DNA of 64,000 nucleotides, from positions 248,001 through 312,000 of the forward strand of contig NZ_JAIUHR010000003.1 of NCBI RefSeq assembly GCF_020165195.1, read 5' to 3'. The translations under genes were made by a program, and so were the position numbers. The notes under the pieces are model-generated. The model made no database searches. It was not told where the DNA came from and saw only the letters and a program-made list of their open reading frames with translations. This DNA is from Mesorhizobium sp. CA14 (GTDB lineage: Bacteria; Pseudomonadota; Alphaproteobacteria; Rhizobiales; Rhizobiaceae). Of the stretch, positions 45,306 through 54,126 are shown one piece after another (positions within the stretch are counted from its first letter, which is position 1; each line of letters begins with the position of its first letter).

Positions 45306-46277
45306 TTGATCAGATCAGTCGTGCGCGGCAACGGTGCCGCGCTGCCCCGCCGCATCATGAAGAATGCCGACTTCGAAGGCATGGTCGAGACCTCCGACGA
45401 GTGGATCGTCCAGCGCACCGGCATTCGCCAGCGCCACGTCGCGGCCGACGACGAGACGACAGCCTCGCTGGGTGAGGCGGCGGCGCGCGCCGCGCTCGAC
45501 AGCGCCGGCATGACGCCCGCCGATATCGACCTCATCATCCTGGCGACCTCGACGCCCAACAACACGTTTCCCGCGACGGCCGTCGAAATCCAGAACCGGC
45601 TCGGCATGCATCACGGCTTTGCCTTCGACATGCAGGCCGTGTGCTCGGGTTTCGTCTATGCCGTTGCCACCGCCGATCTTTATATCCGTGGCGGCTTGGC
45701 CAAACGCGTCCTGGTGATCGGTTCGGAAACATTCTCGCGCATCCTCGACTGGAGCGATCGCTCGACCTGCGTGCTGTTCGGCGACGGCGCCGGCGCGCTG
45801 GTTCTCGAAGCGGAAGACGGCGCCGGCGCGATCACCGATCGCGGCGTTTTGGCGGCAAGCCTGCGCTCGGACGGCGTGCACAAGGACAAGCTCTTCGTCG
45901 ACGGCGGCCCTTCGACCACGGGAACCGTCGGTCATCTCAGGATGGAAGGCCGTGAAGTGTTCAAGCATGCCGTCGGCATGATCACCGATGTCATCGAGGC
46001 GACCTTCGGCGAGGCCGGCATAACAGCCGAGGACCTCGACTGGTTCGTGCCGCATCAGGCCAATAAACGGATTATTGACGCTTCCGCCAAGAAGCTCGGG
46101 ATTGCCGAAGAGAAAGTGGTGGTCACCGTCGATCTACACGGTAACACCTCGGCTGCCTCGGTGCCGCTCGCGCTGTCGGTGGCCGTCGCCGACGGCCGCA
46201 TCAAGAAGGGCGACCTCGTGCTTCTCGAGGCGATGGGTGGAGGTTTCACCTGGGGCGCGGTGTTGCTCCGCTGGTAA
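45306..46277 (+). CDS. fabH: 3-oxoacyl-ACP synthase III (FabH)
   Basis: 323-residue condensing enzyme that starts fatty-acid synthesis from acetyl-CoA and malonyl-ACP. The catalytic triad is visible: Cys113 in [12 protein letters not shown], His250 in [11 protein letters not shown], Asn280 in [15 protein letters not shown]. The end [13 protein letters not shown] is typical. The start is TTG 45306 with GGAAAG upstream. It is co-transcribed with plsX; ihfA follows after its own promoter. Confidence 0.96.
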   Translation: MIRSVVRGNGAALPRRIMKNADFEGMVETSDEWIVQRTGIRQRHVAADDETTASLGEAAARAALDSAGMTPADIDLIILATSTPNNTFPATAVEIQNRLGMHHGFAFDMQAVCSGFVYAVATADLYIRGGLAKRVLVIGSETFSRILDWSDRSTCVLFGDGAGALVLEAEDGAGAITDRGVLAASLRSDGVHKDKLFVDGGPSTTGTVGHLRMEGREVFKHAVGMITDVIEATFGEAGITAEDLDWFVPHQANKRIIDASAKKLGIAEEKVVVTVDLHGNTSAASVPLALSVAVADGRIKKGDLVLLEAMGGGFTWGAVLLRW

Positions 46278-46301
46278 GTGCCGAACTCGCCGGTTCGGTT
46301 C

Positions 46302-46330
46302 TTGACCTTGCCGGATCAATTACTTAGGCT
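46302..46330 (+). promoter_or_regulatory. Probable ihfA promoter
   Basis: TTGACC (46302-46307) and TAGGCT (46325-46330) are spaced by 17 bp, 50 bp before the ihfA ATG, between fabH and ihfA. Sigma-70-like by sequence. Confidence 0.55.
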
Positions 46331-46380
46331 CTGCCTTTGCCTGTATCGATTTACGTTTTGCGAGCAGATGGGACGGTCGC

Positions 46381-46704
46381 ATGGGGGGAAAGACACTTAC
46401 GCGTGCCGACCTAGCTGAGGCCGTTTACCGGAAGGTCGGCTTGTCGCGGACTGAATCGGCGGAGCTCGTCGAGGCCGTCCTGGATGAGATCTGCGAAGCC
46501 ATCGTTCGCGGCGAGACGGTGAAGCTATCTTCCTTCGCCACCTTCCACGTCCGTTCCAAGAACGAGCGCATCGGCCGCAACCCCAAGACCGGCGAGGAAG
46601 TGCCGATCCTGCCGCGCCGGGTGATGACGTTCAAATCGTCGAATGTGCTCAAGAACCGGATCCTGCGTTCGCACCAGAATAGCAAGGGCAAGGGCGGCAA
46701 ATAA
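46381..46704 (+). CDS. ihfA: Integration host factor alpha subunit
   Basis: 107-residue HU/IHF-fold DNA-bending protein. [32 protein letters not shown] is the helical part, and [47 protein letters not shown] carries the arm with Pro and the IHF-type flank. The 107-residue length and location after fabH and before a MerR gene identify the alpha subunit as in other rhizobia. ATG 46381. Confidence 0.95.
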   Translation: MGGKTLTRADLAEAVYRKVGLSRTESAELVEAVLDEICEAIVRGETVKLSSFATFHVRSKNERIGRNPKTGEEVPILPRRVMTFKSSNVLKNRILRSHQNSKGKGGK

Positions 46705-46834
46705 TTTGCTGGCGAATACGGTTGAAAACTGCCGGCGGTTTGAAGCCGGGCTTGAATATCGTTCCATAAATCGCTGAAATAAGGCGCGATTCGGCATCAT
46801 GCTCGGATCGTGGTCCAGTGTGGAGGATTGGCCC

Positions 46835-47374
46835 ATGGACAAGAGCCCCGATGCTTTCCGCACCATCAGCGAAGTCGCGGAAGACCTTGATCTGCCGCAG
46901 CACGTGCTGCGTTTCTGGGAGACGCGCTTCACCCAGATCAAGCCGATGAAGCGCGGCGGCGGCCGGCGCTACTACCGGCCTCAGGACGTCGAGCTGATCA
47001 AGGGCATTAGGCATATGCTCTACGATCAGGGCTATACGATCAAAGGCGTGCAGAAGCTGTTGCGCGAGAACGGCAACCATTTCCTGGTCGCGATCGGCAG
47101 TGGCGACATGGCCGCCGTGGAGGCGATCGCCCAGCGCCGCCAGGCCGAGCAGGTGCCGCTGACTGCGGCCGCGCAGCCGCGCGGCGACGAGGACGCGCTG
47201 GTCGGCCAGCCGAAGGTGAAGCCTAGCCGCCGTTTCTTCGGCCTCGGCAAGAGCGACGACGAAGGGCCGGTTCAACCCGACTCTTCGAAATTGTCGCGTG
47301 ACAATCGCGCGTTGCTGCAGGAGGCGCTGTTCGATCTGCTGGAATGCAAGCGCCTGCTCGACCAGGTTCGTTGA
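46835..47374 (+). CDS. MerR-family transcriptional regulator
   Basis: 179-residue regulator. [69 protein letters not shown] is a complete MerR DNA-binding domain. The rest is low-complexity, with a conserved C-terminal [25 protein letters not shown] helix. ATG 46835 follows GGAGG. It regularly follows ihfA in alphaproteobacteria; its target is unknown. It lacks the Cys set of metal-sensing MerRs. Confidence 0.9.
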   Translation: MDKSPDAFRTISEVAEDLDLPQHVLRFWETRFTQIKPMKRGGGRRYYRPQDVELIKGIRHMLYDQGYTIKGVQKLLRENGNHFLVAIGSGDMAAVEAIAQRRQAEQVPLTAAAQPRGDEDALVGQPKVKPSRRFFGLGKSDDEGPVQPDSSKLSRDNRALLQEALFDLLECKRLLDQVR

Positions 47375-47468
47375 ACGGGTCCTCATCGACTTGACGCCGC
47401 GCGGTCAGCCCGCAGGAACTGGCTCGCGGTCCGTGCGTTAGGCCTTCTCGAAGAGAAGGACAACAGGC

Positions 47469-47771
47469 ATGGCATCGTTCTCGGACCTCTCCGACCTTGA
47501 TATCGACAAGCAGGTCGCGGCGCTTTCGCGGCAATTGCACGATCTCAAGAAAGTTTTGGCCAGGCGCGGTGACGCCTATTATGAGGATAGCCGCGAGGCG
47601 GCGTCCGACTATTATTCGCAACTTGCCGAACGCCTCCACGAGGCATTGCCGGCAATAAGGCGCAGGGGCAGGGCGATCGAGCGTACGGCGCGCGATCATC
47701 CGGCGACGGCGGCCGCCGTCGGCCTCGTCGTGGTCGGATTGCTTGTCGGCCTTTTGATCGGCCGGCGCTGA
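47469..47771 (+). CDS. DUF883/ElaB-like ribosome-associated membrane anchor
   Basis: 100-residue protein with a charged helical region (DIDKQVAALSRQLHDLKKVLARRGD), a basic segment and one C-terminal membrane span (AAAVGLVVVGLLVGLLIG). This is the layout of the ElaB/YqjD family of inner-membrane proteins that associate with ribosomes in stationary phase; the assignment is by architecture and the AxxVGxxxGxLLGxLI end. A hairpin with a weak T-run follows. Confidence 0.75.
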   Translation: MASFSDLSDLDIDKQVAALSRQLHDLKKVLARRGDAYYEDSREAASDYYSQLAERLHEALPAIRRRGRAIERTARDHPATAAAVGLVVVGLLVGLLIGRR

Positions 47772-47794
47772 TCGATCAGTGGATTCGAAACAGA

Positions 47795-47825
47795 AATGGC
47801 GGCCGTCTCGACAGCCGCCATTCTT
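47795..47825 (+). terminator. Hairpin after the ElaB-like gene
   Basis: AATGGCGGC (47795-47803) and GCCGCCATT (47814-47822) pair perfectly around a 10-base loop, followed by CTTA. It lies 23 bp past the stop; the T-run is poor. Confidence 0.55.
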
Positions 47826-47978
47826 ATGCCGCTTGGCAGTTCGCGAGCTTGAGCCGGCTCTTCGCGTCGATCTTCAGCGCCTCGGCATAGAAACGGCTCA
47901 CTCGGCCGCCAGCTTGTCGGTCAGCGTCACGAACCGCGGATTGCAGTCGACGATCTTCCGCCACAACATCAACTCGTT
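47824..47978 (-). pseudogene. Decayed gene fragment, possible ATP-grasp relic
   Basis: Minus-strand frame 47978 to 47898 reads LMLWRKIVDCNPRFVTLTDK before LAAE and a stop. A second frame, from 47901 down to TAA 47824, reads SRFYAEALKIDAKSRLKLAN. The first part resembles the RKIxDRNPLFVTLADKLA segment of TupA-like ATP-grasp proteins (from memory). Neither has a start with a ribosome binding site, and they are out of frame with each other. Probably a gene decayed by a frameshift. The following 250 bp to the His-rich gene hold nothing I recognise. Confidence 0.3.
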
Positions 47979-48232
47979 TTAGCGCGTCGGGACGGCGGGA
48001 TTTGGCAGATAGCGGGCTTCAGGGCGAAGCGGGTAACGAGAGCCGGATGGCGAAGCGTCAGGACGACACGAGCCACCGCCGGCACCAGGCGGTCTCTGGC
48101 CGGCAGATCAGCGCGGGCGTCATTACGCGGATTCCGGAGCGCGGTTCGACATCACCGATGCTAAGCAGAGATCCGATGGGAAGGCCGGTCCGCTCTGGCG
48201 GCGAAGGCCTGCCTTCCCATCGGCGAAGGGGA

Positions 48233-48418
48233 TCAGTACTTCTTCGGAGCCATCTTCGTGTGATGATGATGGTAATGGCGGTGATGATGCCTGTGGTGAT
48301 GACGATAATGATGGTGCTTCTTCATCGGAGCCGCGTCGGCGCTGGTGGCGCCGAGGATCGGCATGGTGAACGCCAGAGCCAGAGCCAGCCCGAGCGCGGA
48401 GAGGAGGGACTTCTTCAT
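48233..48418 (-). CDS. Small exported histidine-rich protein
   Basis: 61-residue protein. A signal peptide (KKSLLSALGLALALAFTMPI, cleavage after ADAA) is followed by a mature region of about 32 residues dominated by His clusters, KKHHHYRHHH then RHHHRHYHHHH, and a short KMAPKKY end. The His runs suggest periplasmic transition-metal binding or buffering, by analogy with other His-rich exported peptides. AAGGAAACG precedes ATG 48418. No metal regulator or transporter adjoins. Confidence 0.75.
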   Translation of the reverse strand: MKKSLLSALGLALALAFTMPILGATSADAAPMKKHHHYRHHHRHHHRHYHHHHTKMAPKKY

Positions 48419-48634
48419 GACTTCGTTTCCTTTTTACGCGGGGCGTTCCGAGATCCACCTGAGCAAATCGGTGACCCATGCCTCGCGATAAGGACTATCC
48501 TCCTGGTTTTTTTCGATAATTTTTCCCAGATGTAGATTTTTGTTTCTGGATTGCTTCTGACAGGCTCTCTTGCGCCGCGCCCGCCCCTGACGGGTGAAGA
48601 TTGCGCGATCTTTCGAAATCCGAGGGTGCGGCCC

Positions 48635-49243
48635 TCACATAGGCGGCGCGACACCGTGATTTCCGACCACGACGCGATTGGCGACGAGCTTGCCGTCGCC
48701 ACCGCGCTCGGCGTTGACGAACACTGCGACGCCCGGCGTGAGATCCGCCGGCGTGGCGCTGGCGAATGTCACGATCGGTGTGGTCTGCGGGATCGCGATC
48801 TGTTTCTTCTGGCCGTAGTCATAGGTGAGCGTGACCGTGCGGCCCTCGATCTCGGTGACGTCGGCGACCGTGCCGTTGGTCATGCGGCTGTTGGGCTGCA
48901 AATCCCAGTCGCGGTCGCCTTCACCCGTACCCTGCAGAGCGGCGGGAAAGATCACGACTTCCAGCGCGCCGCTGCCGCCATCGGCCTTGGATATCGAGGC
49001 GATGCCGAGAAAATCACCCCGCTTGATATCGGCTGCCGATGCCTTGGCGACACCCGAAATCCTCCAGCCGTCGGCAAGCGCGATCGCATCGGTCTTGCCG
49101 TTGCCGTCCTTCACCGTCAGCGTCGATCCGATAAGGCTGACGACAGTGCCTCGAATACGTGCGGCACCCGCCGCCCATGCTTGCGTCGCGCCGATGACGC
49201 TTGAGATTGTGCCAAGCACAATTACGAATGATTTCAAATTCAT
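48635..49243 (-). CDS. Exported DUF5666-type protein
   Basis: 202-residue protein with a signal peptide (NLKSFVIVLGTISSVIGATQAWA) and OB-fold-like repeats: RIRGTVVSLIGSTLTVKDGNGKTDAIALADG, then GTVADVTEIEGRTVTLTYDYGQKKQIAI. This is the DUF5666/bacterial OB-fold pattern (G-x-V-x-x-V-x-G-x-x-L-x-V). The C-terminal VFVNAERGGDGKLVANRVVVG is also typical. ATG 49243 has GGAAGGACC upstream. Function unknown. Confidence 0.78.
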   Translation of the reverse strand: MNLKSFVIVLGTISSVIGATQAWAAGAARIRGTVVSLIGSTLTVKDGNGKTDAIALADGWRISGVAKASAADIKRGDFLGIASISKADGGSGALEVVIFPAALQGTGEGDRDWDLQPNSRMTNGTVADVTEIEGRTVTLTYDYGQKKQIAIPQTTPIVTFASATPADLTPGVAVFVNAERGGDGKLVANRVVVGNHGVAPPM

Positions 49244-49539
49244 GGGATCCGGTCCTTCCGAGAAACTTCCGGCGCCGTCTGTCGGCTGCCGGTGACGGAA
49301 AAGCGAACGAATCGGGACGTCGACAAATGCCGGCGAATCCGGTCTCGGACCCTCAAAAGAACTTGATTGAGCGCCGCGCGACCTTACATGTGTAAAGCCT
49401 GAGGCACGGTCTAAACGCCGCTTCACGATGGCGTGACGCCGCATCGGTGCTCTTGGCAAATCATTTGTTAACGAGCATTCTCCCGCCCGTCTCAGGCAAC
49501 ACCATTTCATCAGACCCTGTTTCATCCCAAGGAGTTGCC

Positions 49540-49806
49540 ATGCCCAACACCGCACGAAACGCTGTTTCGAACAACATCATTGCCGCGTCCGGCCTCAACC
49601 CGTTGAAAGCCGCTCGTGAAACGAGGGGATATACGATCGAGGAACTCTCTTTGACCTGCGGCCTGGCCGTCGGCGAGATCATCGATATCGAGGACGGCAA
49701 GGACGCCGACCCCGCCAAGCTCCGGCGCATCGCTTCGGCGCTGCAGATGCCGGAAGAGGAATTGATCAGTGTGCCGGCCGAAGAGAATCGGCCCACCCAG
49801 CAATAG
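49540..49806 (+). CDS. Short helix-turn-helix (XRE-type) protein
   Basis: 88-residue protein. LNPLKAARETRGYTIEELSLTCGLAVGEIIDIEDGKDADPAKLRRIASALQMPEEELIS is a single Cro/C1-type HTH with an acidic IEDG turn, filling most of the protein. AAGGAG sits 4 bases before ATG 49540, and the 31-codon extension upstream has no support. A terminator follows at 49830. As a stand-alone HTH without an effector domain it could be a small regulator; targets unknown. Confidence 0.82.
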   Translation: MPNTARNAVSNNIIAASGLNPLKAARETRGYTIEELSLTCGLAVGEIIDIEDGKDADPAKLRRIASALQMPEEELISVPAEENRPTQQ

Positions 49807-49829
49807 AGACGCGAAAAGCGCCCATCGAA

Positions 49830-49862
49830 GAGCCCGCCGGGATTTCGCCCGGTGGGCTTTTT
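49830..49862 (+). terminator. Rho-independent terminator after the HTH gene
   Basis: AGCCCGCCGGG and CCCGGTGGGCT pair around GATTTCG and are followed by TTTTT. It lies 24 bp past the HTH stop. Confidence 0.9.
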
Positions 49863-49938
49863 AGTGCCTGCACAGCGCAGACGCTGGCTCTTGCCAAGAT
49901 CGGCGGCATCATGCGATTCGCCACCGCTGCTGATCGAG

Positions 49939-50016
49939 CAATTCCAGGAAAAGTGTGAGCGGTTAAGTTCGGCGCCTTCGCCGTACCTTCCGTCCGGAAT
50001 TGCGTAAAAACAAAGA
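49939..50016. repeat. Interrupted hairpin repeat
   Basis: CAATTCC (49939-49945) and GGAATTG (49996-50002) are the outer arms. Inside, AGGAAAAGTGTGAGCGG and CCGTCC resemble the family consensus, with about 22 bp of extra sequence around GGCGCCTTCGCC splitting the inner hairpin. GCGTAAAAACAAAGAG follows the right arm. Confidence 0.55.
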
Positions 50017-50046
50017 GACACCAGACAGGCCTGACGAGGAATTCAC

Positions 50047-50505
50047 ATGAGCTTGGAATCGGTTCGCGCCTTCTTTGCCGAGCACGCGCCGGACGTGGAG
50101 GTCATCGTCACCGAGGCAAGCTCGGCCACTGTCGCGCTGGCGGCGGAGGCGCATGGCGTGACGCCGGCGCAGATCGCCAAGACGATCTGCCTGCGCATCG
50201 GCGAGGAGACCATTCTGGTCGTGACCAGCGGCGTCGCCCGGCTCGATAATCGCAAATTCAAGGACAGGATGGGCGGCAAGCCGCGCATGCTCGGCGGCGA
50301 GGAGGTGCTGGCCGTCACCAGCCATCCGCCGGGCGGCGTCTGCCCGTTCGGCCTGCCGGCGCCGCTGCCGATCTATTGCGACCTGTCGCTCAAGCCTTTC
50401 GACGAAGTCGTTCCCGCCGCCGGCGCCACCAATGCCGCGGTGCGCATCACGCCGCGGCGCATGGCCGATCTGGTCGGCGCCGTATGGGTCGACGTTTGCC
50501 AGTAA
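50047..50505 (+). CDS. YbaK/EbsC-family aminoacyl-tRNA deacylase
   Basis: 152-residue protein of the YbaK/ProX editing superfamily, which hydrolyses mischarged Cys- or Ala-tRNA in trans. SATVALAAEAHGVTPAQIAKTICLRIGEETILVVTSGVARLDNRKFKD has the catalytic-Lys region; GGVCPFGLPAPLPIYCDLSL is the conserved GGxxPFG motif. The substrate (Cys-tRNA-Pro, Ala-tRNA-Pro or other) cannot be decided. ATG 50047 follows GAGGAATTCAC. Confidence 0.85.
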   Translation: MSLESVRAFFAEHAPDVEVIVTEASSATVALAAEAHGVTPAQIAKTICLRIGEETILVVTSGVARLDNRKFKDRMGGKPRMLGGEEVLAVTSHPPGGVCPFGLPAPLPIYCDLSLKPFDEVVPAAGATNAAVRITPRRMADLVGAVWVDVCQ

Positions 50506-50691
50506 CATTTCCCGTCTAGATATCTTTTTAGCGGTCCGCAAAAGGACTGTCCCGCGGCTTTGACCGGAACCCGGTCGCGAACGCTCGTTTCCCTTTGGCT
50601 CGGCGCAGGCGCTCGCTGTCAAAGCATTTCGCCGTTGCGTCCCGATTAATTCGAAAAGCGTCGACCAACGGCCAAATTCTGGACATTAGTC

Positions 50692-50720
50692 TTGACAGAA
50701 ATACATATGTTCAATATCCG
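50692..50720 (+). promoter_or_regulatory. Probable promoter of the oxidoreductase-E1-E2 operon
   Basis: TTGACA (50692-50697) is a consensus -35; a 17-bp spacer leads to TATCCG (50715-50720). ACATATGT (50703-50710), an 8-base palindrome, lies within the spacer. The -10 match is moderate. About 42 bp to the ATG, with GGGAGGAA as ribosome binding site. Confidence 0.5.
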
Positions 50721-50762
50721 TCAAGCAACCGAACAGCGTGCGATATGGGAGGAATACACGGT

Positions 50763-52091
50763 ATGGCGTCCAATGTTTCGCTGACGGGCCTTGCCCGCGA
50801 TCTCGAGGAACGAGCCAAGTCCGGCAAGCCCATCCGCATCGGCCTGATCGGCTCCGGCGAAATGGGCACCGACATCGTCACCCGCGTCGCCCATATGTCC
50901 GGCATTGAGATCGGCGCCATCTCCGAATTGAACCTTCCCGCCGCCAGCAAGGCCGTCGATATCGCTTTCCAGGAAACCGGACACGCGCGGGAAGTGTCGA
51001 CCGCCTCGGCGATGACGTCGGCCATGGAGGCGGGCAAGATCGCCGTCACCAACGATTCCAGCCTGATCATCGGCAACGACCTCATCGACGTCGTCATCGA
51101 CGCGACCGGCGTTCCGGCCGTCGGCGCCGAGATCGGCCTCCACGCCATGGAGCACGGCAAGCACCTGGTGATGATGAATGTCGAGGCCGACGTCACCATC
51201 GGCGCCTATCTCAAGAGCGAAGCCGACCGCCTCGGCGTGACCTATTCGCTGGGCGCCGGCGACGAGCCGTCTTCCTGCATGGAACTGATCGAGTTCGTCT
51301 CCGCCATGGGCCATCCGATCGTTGCCGCCGGCAAGGGCAAGAACAACCCGCTCAACATCGATGCCACGCCTCCGGACTATGAGGAGGAGGCGAAGCGCCG
51401 GCATATGAACGTGCGCATGCTGGTCGAATTCGTCGACGGTTCGAAAACTATGGTCGAGATGGCGGCGATTGCCAACGCGACCGGGCTGGTCCCTGACAAG
51501 CCCGGCATGCACGGCCCGTCCGCGACGCTCGGCGAATTGTCGAAGGTGCTGGTGCCCGAGAAGGATGGCGGCGTGCTGTCGAAGGTTGGCGTCGTCGACT
51601 ATTCGATCGGCAAGGGCGTTGCGCCCGGTGTCTTCGTCGTGGCCGACATGTCGCATCCCCGCATCTCGGAGCGCATGGAAGACCTGAAGATGGGCAAGGG
51701 CCCGTATTTCACCTTCCATCGCCCCTATCATCTGACCTCGCTCGAAGTGCCGCTGACCTGCGCCCGCGTCGTGCTTTACGGCAAAGCCGACATGGTGCCG
51801 CTGGCCAAGCCCGTGGCCGAGGTCTGCGCGGTCGCCAAGAAGGATCTGAAGCCCGGCGACAAGCTCGATGCCATCGGCGAGTATTGCTACCGCGCCTGGA
51901 TCATGACGGCGCCGGAAGCCCATGCGGCACGCGCCATTCCCTGCGGCCTGCTGCAGGGCGGCTCCGTTACCCAGCCCATCAAGAAGGGCGAGCTCATCAC
52001 CTATGCCAATGCGGCGCCCGCGCCGGGCTCGAAGATCGCCGAGCTGCGTGCCCGCCAGGACAAGCTCGTTTACGGCGCCGTGGAGGCGTGA
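50763..52091 (+). CDS. NAD(P)-dependent oxidoreductase with C-terminal SAF domain
   Basis: 442-residue protein. The Rossmann motif GSGEMG lies at residues 30-35 and is followed by a homoserine-dehydrogenase-like core (VIDATGVPAVGAEIGLHAMEHGKHLVMMNVEADVTIG). The C-terminal part from about residue 355 (AVAKKDLKPGDKLDAIGEYCYRAW and QPIKKGELITYAN) is a SAF (antifreeze/FlgA-like) domain. It heads an operon with E1alpha, E1beta and E2 genes (2-bp gap to the next), which suggests it makes or removes a 2-oxo-acid or diketone that the complex oxidises. Substrate unknown. Not a classical homoserine dehydrogenase: it has no ACT domain and carries the SAF. Confidence 0.75.
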   Translation: MASNVSLTGLARDLEERAKSGKPIRIGLIGSGEMGTDIVTRVAHMSGIEIGAISELNLPAASKAVDIAFQETGHAREVSTASAMTSAMEAGKIAVTNDSSLIIGNDLIDVVIDATGVPAVGAEIGLHAMEHGKHLVMMNVEADVTIGAYLKSEADRLGVTYSLGAGDEPSSCMELIEFVSAMGHPIVAAGKGKNNPLNIDATPPDYEEEAKRRHMNVRMLVEFVDGSKTMVEMAAIANATGLVPDKPGMHGPSATLGELSKVLVPEKDGGVLSKVGVVDYSIGKGVAPGVFVVADMSHPRISERMEDLKMGKGPYFTFHRPYHLTSLEVPLTCARVVLYGKADMVPLAKPVAEVCAVAKKDLKPGDKLDAIGEYCYRAWIMTAPEAHAARAIPCGLLQGGSVTQPIKKGELITYANAAPAPGSKIAELRARQDKLVYGAVEA

Positions 52092-52093
52092 TC

Positions 52094-53125
52094 ATGGCCG
52101 GAGCCAGCAAAGCCGCCGTCGTGGATAGCCGGGCCAACCTGCCTTTCGTCTATCGCCAGTACAGTCCGGAGCAGCTCAGGGAGGTGCTTCACAAGATGTA
52201 CCTGATCCGCCGCTTCGAAGAGGGCGCGGAAGAGTGCTACACGCGAGGTCTCATCCACGGCACCATGCACCTGTCCATCGGCCAGGAGGCCAGCGCCATG
52301 GGCATCTGCATGCCGCTCGCTGCGGATGATCAGATCACCTCGACGCATCGCGGCCATGGCCATTGTATCGCCAAGGGCGCCGAGGTCAGCCGGATGTTCG
52401 CGGAGTTTTTCGGCAAGACCACGGGCTATTGCAAGGGCCGCGGCGGCTCCATGCATATCGCCGATGTCGCCAAGGGCAATCTCGGCGCCAACGGCATCGT
52501 TGCCGGCGGCATTCCGATCGCAGTGGGTGCCGCGCTCTCGTCCAAGATGATGAAGACCGGCAAGGTCGTGGTCTCCTTCTTCGGCGACGGCGCCAACAAT
52601 GAAGGCGCCTTCCACGAGGCGTTGAACATGGCGGCGATCTGGAAGCTGCCGGTGATCTTCGTGTGCGAGAACAACGGCTACGGCATGTCGACCTCGACGG
52701 CGCGCTCGACCGCGGTAAAGAACATTGCCGAGCGGGCGGCCGCCTATTCGATGCCGGGCGTCATCGTCAACGGCAACATCTTCTCCGAGGTCGCCGAGGC
52801 GTCCTTCAAGGCGGTCGAGCGGGCACGCGCGGGCGAGGGGCCGACGCTGATCGAATCCAAGACCTACCGTCATCGTGGCCATTCCAAGAGCGACCGCAAC
52901 CGTTACCGCACCAAGGAAGAGATCGAGGATTGGATGGCGAACCGCGATCCGATCACGCTCTTCGAGACGGAACTCCGCGATTTCGGCTTCATCGACGACC
53001 AGGGCATCCAGGCGATCCGCGACGCGGTCGCCAAGGAGATCGCCGACGGCATCGAATTCGCCAAGGCGAGCCCGGCGCCGGAGATCGCCACCCTGCAGAA
53101 CTATGTTTACACGGAGCAAGCGTGA
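52094..53125 (+). CDS. 2-oxoacid/acetoin dehydrogenase E1 component, alpha subunit
   Basis: 343-residue ThDP-dependent subunit. The ThDP motif [31 protein letters not shown] runs from residue 164. [27 protein letters not shown] is the conserved loop before it, and [14 protein letters not shown] carries the phosphorylation-loop-like region. ATG 52094 overlaps no gene but lies 2 bp after the oxidoreductase stop, with GGAGG upstream. The sequence is closest in kind to acetoin or branched-chain-type E1alpha; the substrate is not decided. Confidence 0.9.
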   Translation: MAGASKAAVVDSRANLPFVYRQYSPEQLREVLHKMYLIRRFEEGAEECYTRGLIHGTMHLSIGQEASAMGICMPLAADDQITSTHRGHGHCIAKGAEVSRMFAEFFGKTTGYCKGRGGSMHIADVAKGNLGANGIVAGGIPIAVGAALSSKMMKTGKVVVSFFGDGANNEGAFHEALNMAAIWKLPVIFVCENNGYGMSTSTARSTAVKNIAERAAAYSMPGVIVNGNIFSEVAEASFKAVERARAGEGPTLIESKTYRHRGHSKSDRNRYRTKEEIEDWMANRDPITLFETELRDFGFIDDQGIQAIRDAVAKEIADGIEFAKASPAPEIATLQNYVYTEQA

Positions 53126-54123
53126 TGGACGCTGCGCTGCGTGAACTGAGCTACGCCCAGGCGATCCAGGAAGCCATGGCGATCGCCATGGATATGGACG
53201 AGCGCGTCTTCCTGATGGGCGAGGACATCGGCGTCTATGGCGGCGCCTTCCAGGTGACCGGCGATCTGGTCGAGCGCTACGGCACCGATCGGGTGATCGA
53301 CACGCCGATTTCGGAATTGGGCGGCGCTGGCGTCGCGGTGGGCGCGGCCGTCACCGGCATGCGGCCGATCTTCGAATTCCAGTTCTCGGATTTCGCCACG
53401 CTCGGCATGGAGCAGATCGTCAACCAGGCGGCCAAGATGCGCTTCATGCTCGGCGGCGAGGTTTCGGTGCCGGTGGTGATGCGTTTCCCGGCCGGCTCCG
53501 GCACCGGTGCCGCCGCGCAGCACAGCCAGAGCTTAGAGGCCTGGCTCGGCCACGTGCCTGGCCTCAAGGTCATCCAGCCGGCGACACCGCACGATGCCAA
53601 GGGTATGCTGTTGGCCGCGATCGCCGATCCGGACCCGGTCATGATCTTCGAGCACAAGCTGCTCTACAAGATGAAGGGCCATGTGCCCGAAGGCCACTAC
53701 ACCGTGCCGATCGGCAAGGCCGAGATCCGCCGCGAAGGCCGCGACCTCACCATTGTCGCCACATCGATCATGGTGCAGAAGGCGCTCGACGCCGCTGCGG
53801 CGCTGGAAGGCGAGGGCATCGACATCGAGGTGGTCGACCTGCGCACGATCCGCCCGATCGACGGGCAGACCGTCATCGACAGCGTGAAGAAGACATCGCG
53901 GTTGCTCTGCGTCTACGAAGCGGTGAAGACGCTGGGCATCGGCGCGGAAGTCAGCGCCATGGTCGCCGAAAGCGAGGCGTTCGACTATCTCGATGCGCCC
54001 ATCGTGCGCCTTGGCGGCGCCGAGACGCCGATCCCCTACAATCCGGACCTGGAAAAGGCGACGGTGCCGCAGGTTCCCGACATCATCGCCGCCGCGCGCG
54101 ACCTCGTGAAAGGGGTTCGCTGA
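53125..54123 (+). CDS. 2-oxoacid/acetoin dehydrogenase E1 component, beta subunit
   Basis: 332-residue partner of E1alpha. [57 protein letters not shown] is the canonical start, [27 protein letters not shown] holds the active-site His-Ser region, and the transketolase C-domain ([25 protein letters not shown]) ends it. ATG 53125 shares a base with the E1alpha stop (TGATG), so translation is coupled. Confidence 0.92.
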   Translation: MDAALRELSYAQAIQEAMAIAMDMDERVFLMGEDIGVYGGAFQVTGDLVERYGTDRVIDTPISELGGAGVAVGAAVTGMRPIFEFQFSDFATLGMEQIVNQAAKMRFMLGGEVSVPVVMRFPAGSGTGAAAQHSQSLEAWLGHVPGLKVIQPATPHDAKGMLLAAIADPDPVMIFEHKLLYKMKGHVPEGHYTVPIGKAEIRREGRDLTIVATSIMVQKALDAAAALEGEGIDIEVVDLRTIRPIDGQTVIDSVKKTSRLLCVYEAVKTLGIGAEVSAMVAESEAFDYLDAPIVRLGGAETPIPYNPDLEKATVPQVPDIIAAARDLVKGVR

Positions 54124-54126
54124 GCG

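Noticed and set aside
47375..47468. tRNA gene after the MerR gene
   Set aside because: Checked because tRNA genes often follow this cluster in rhizobia. No cloverleaf or T-loop consensus is visible here, nor in the other intergenic gaps I read.
48002..48535. 177-codon plus-strand frame over the His-rich gene
   Set aside because: Its run of Met/Val (MMMVMAVMMPVVMTIMM) is the antisense of the His codons; no independent support.
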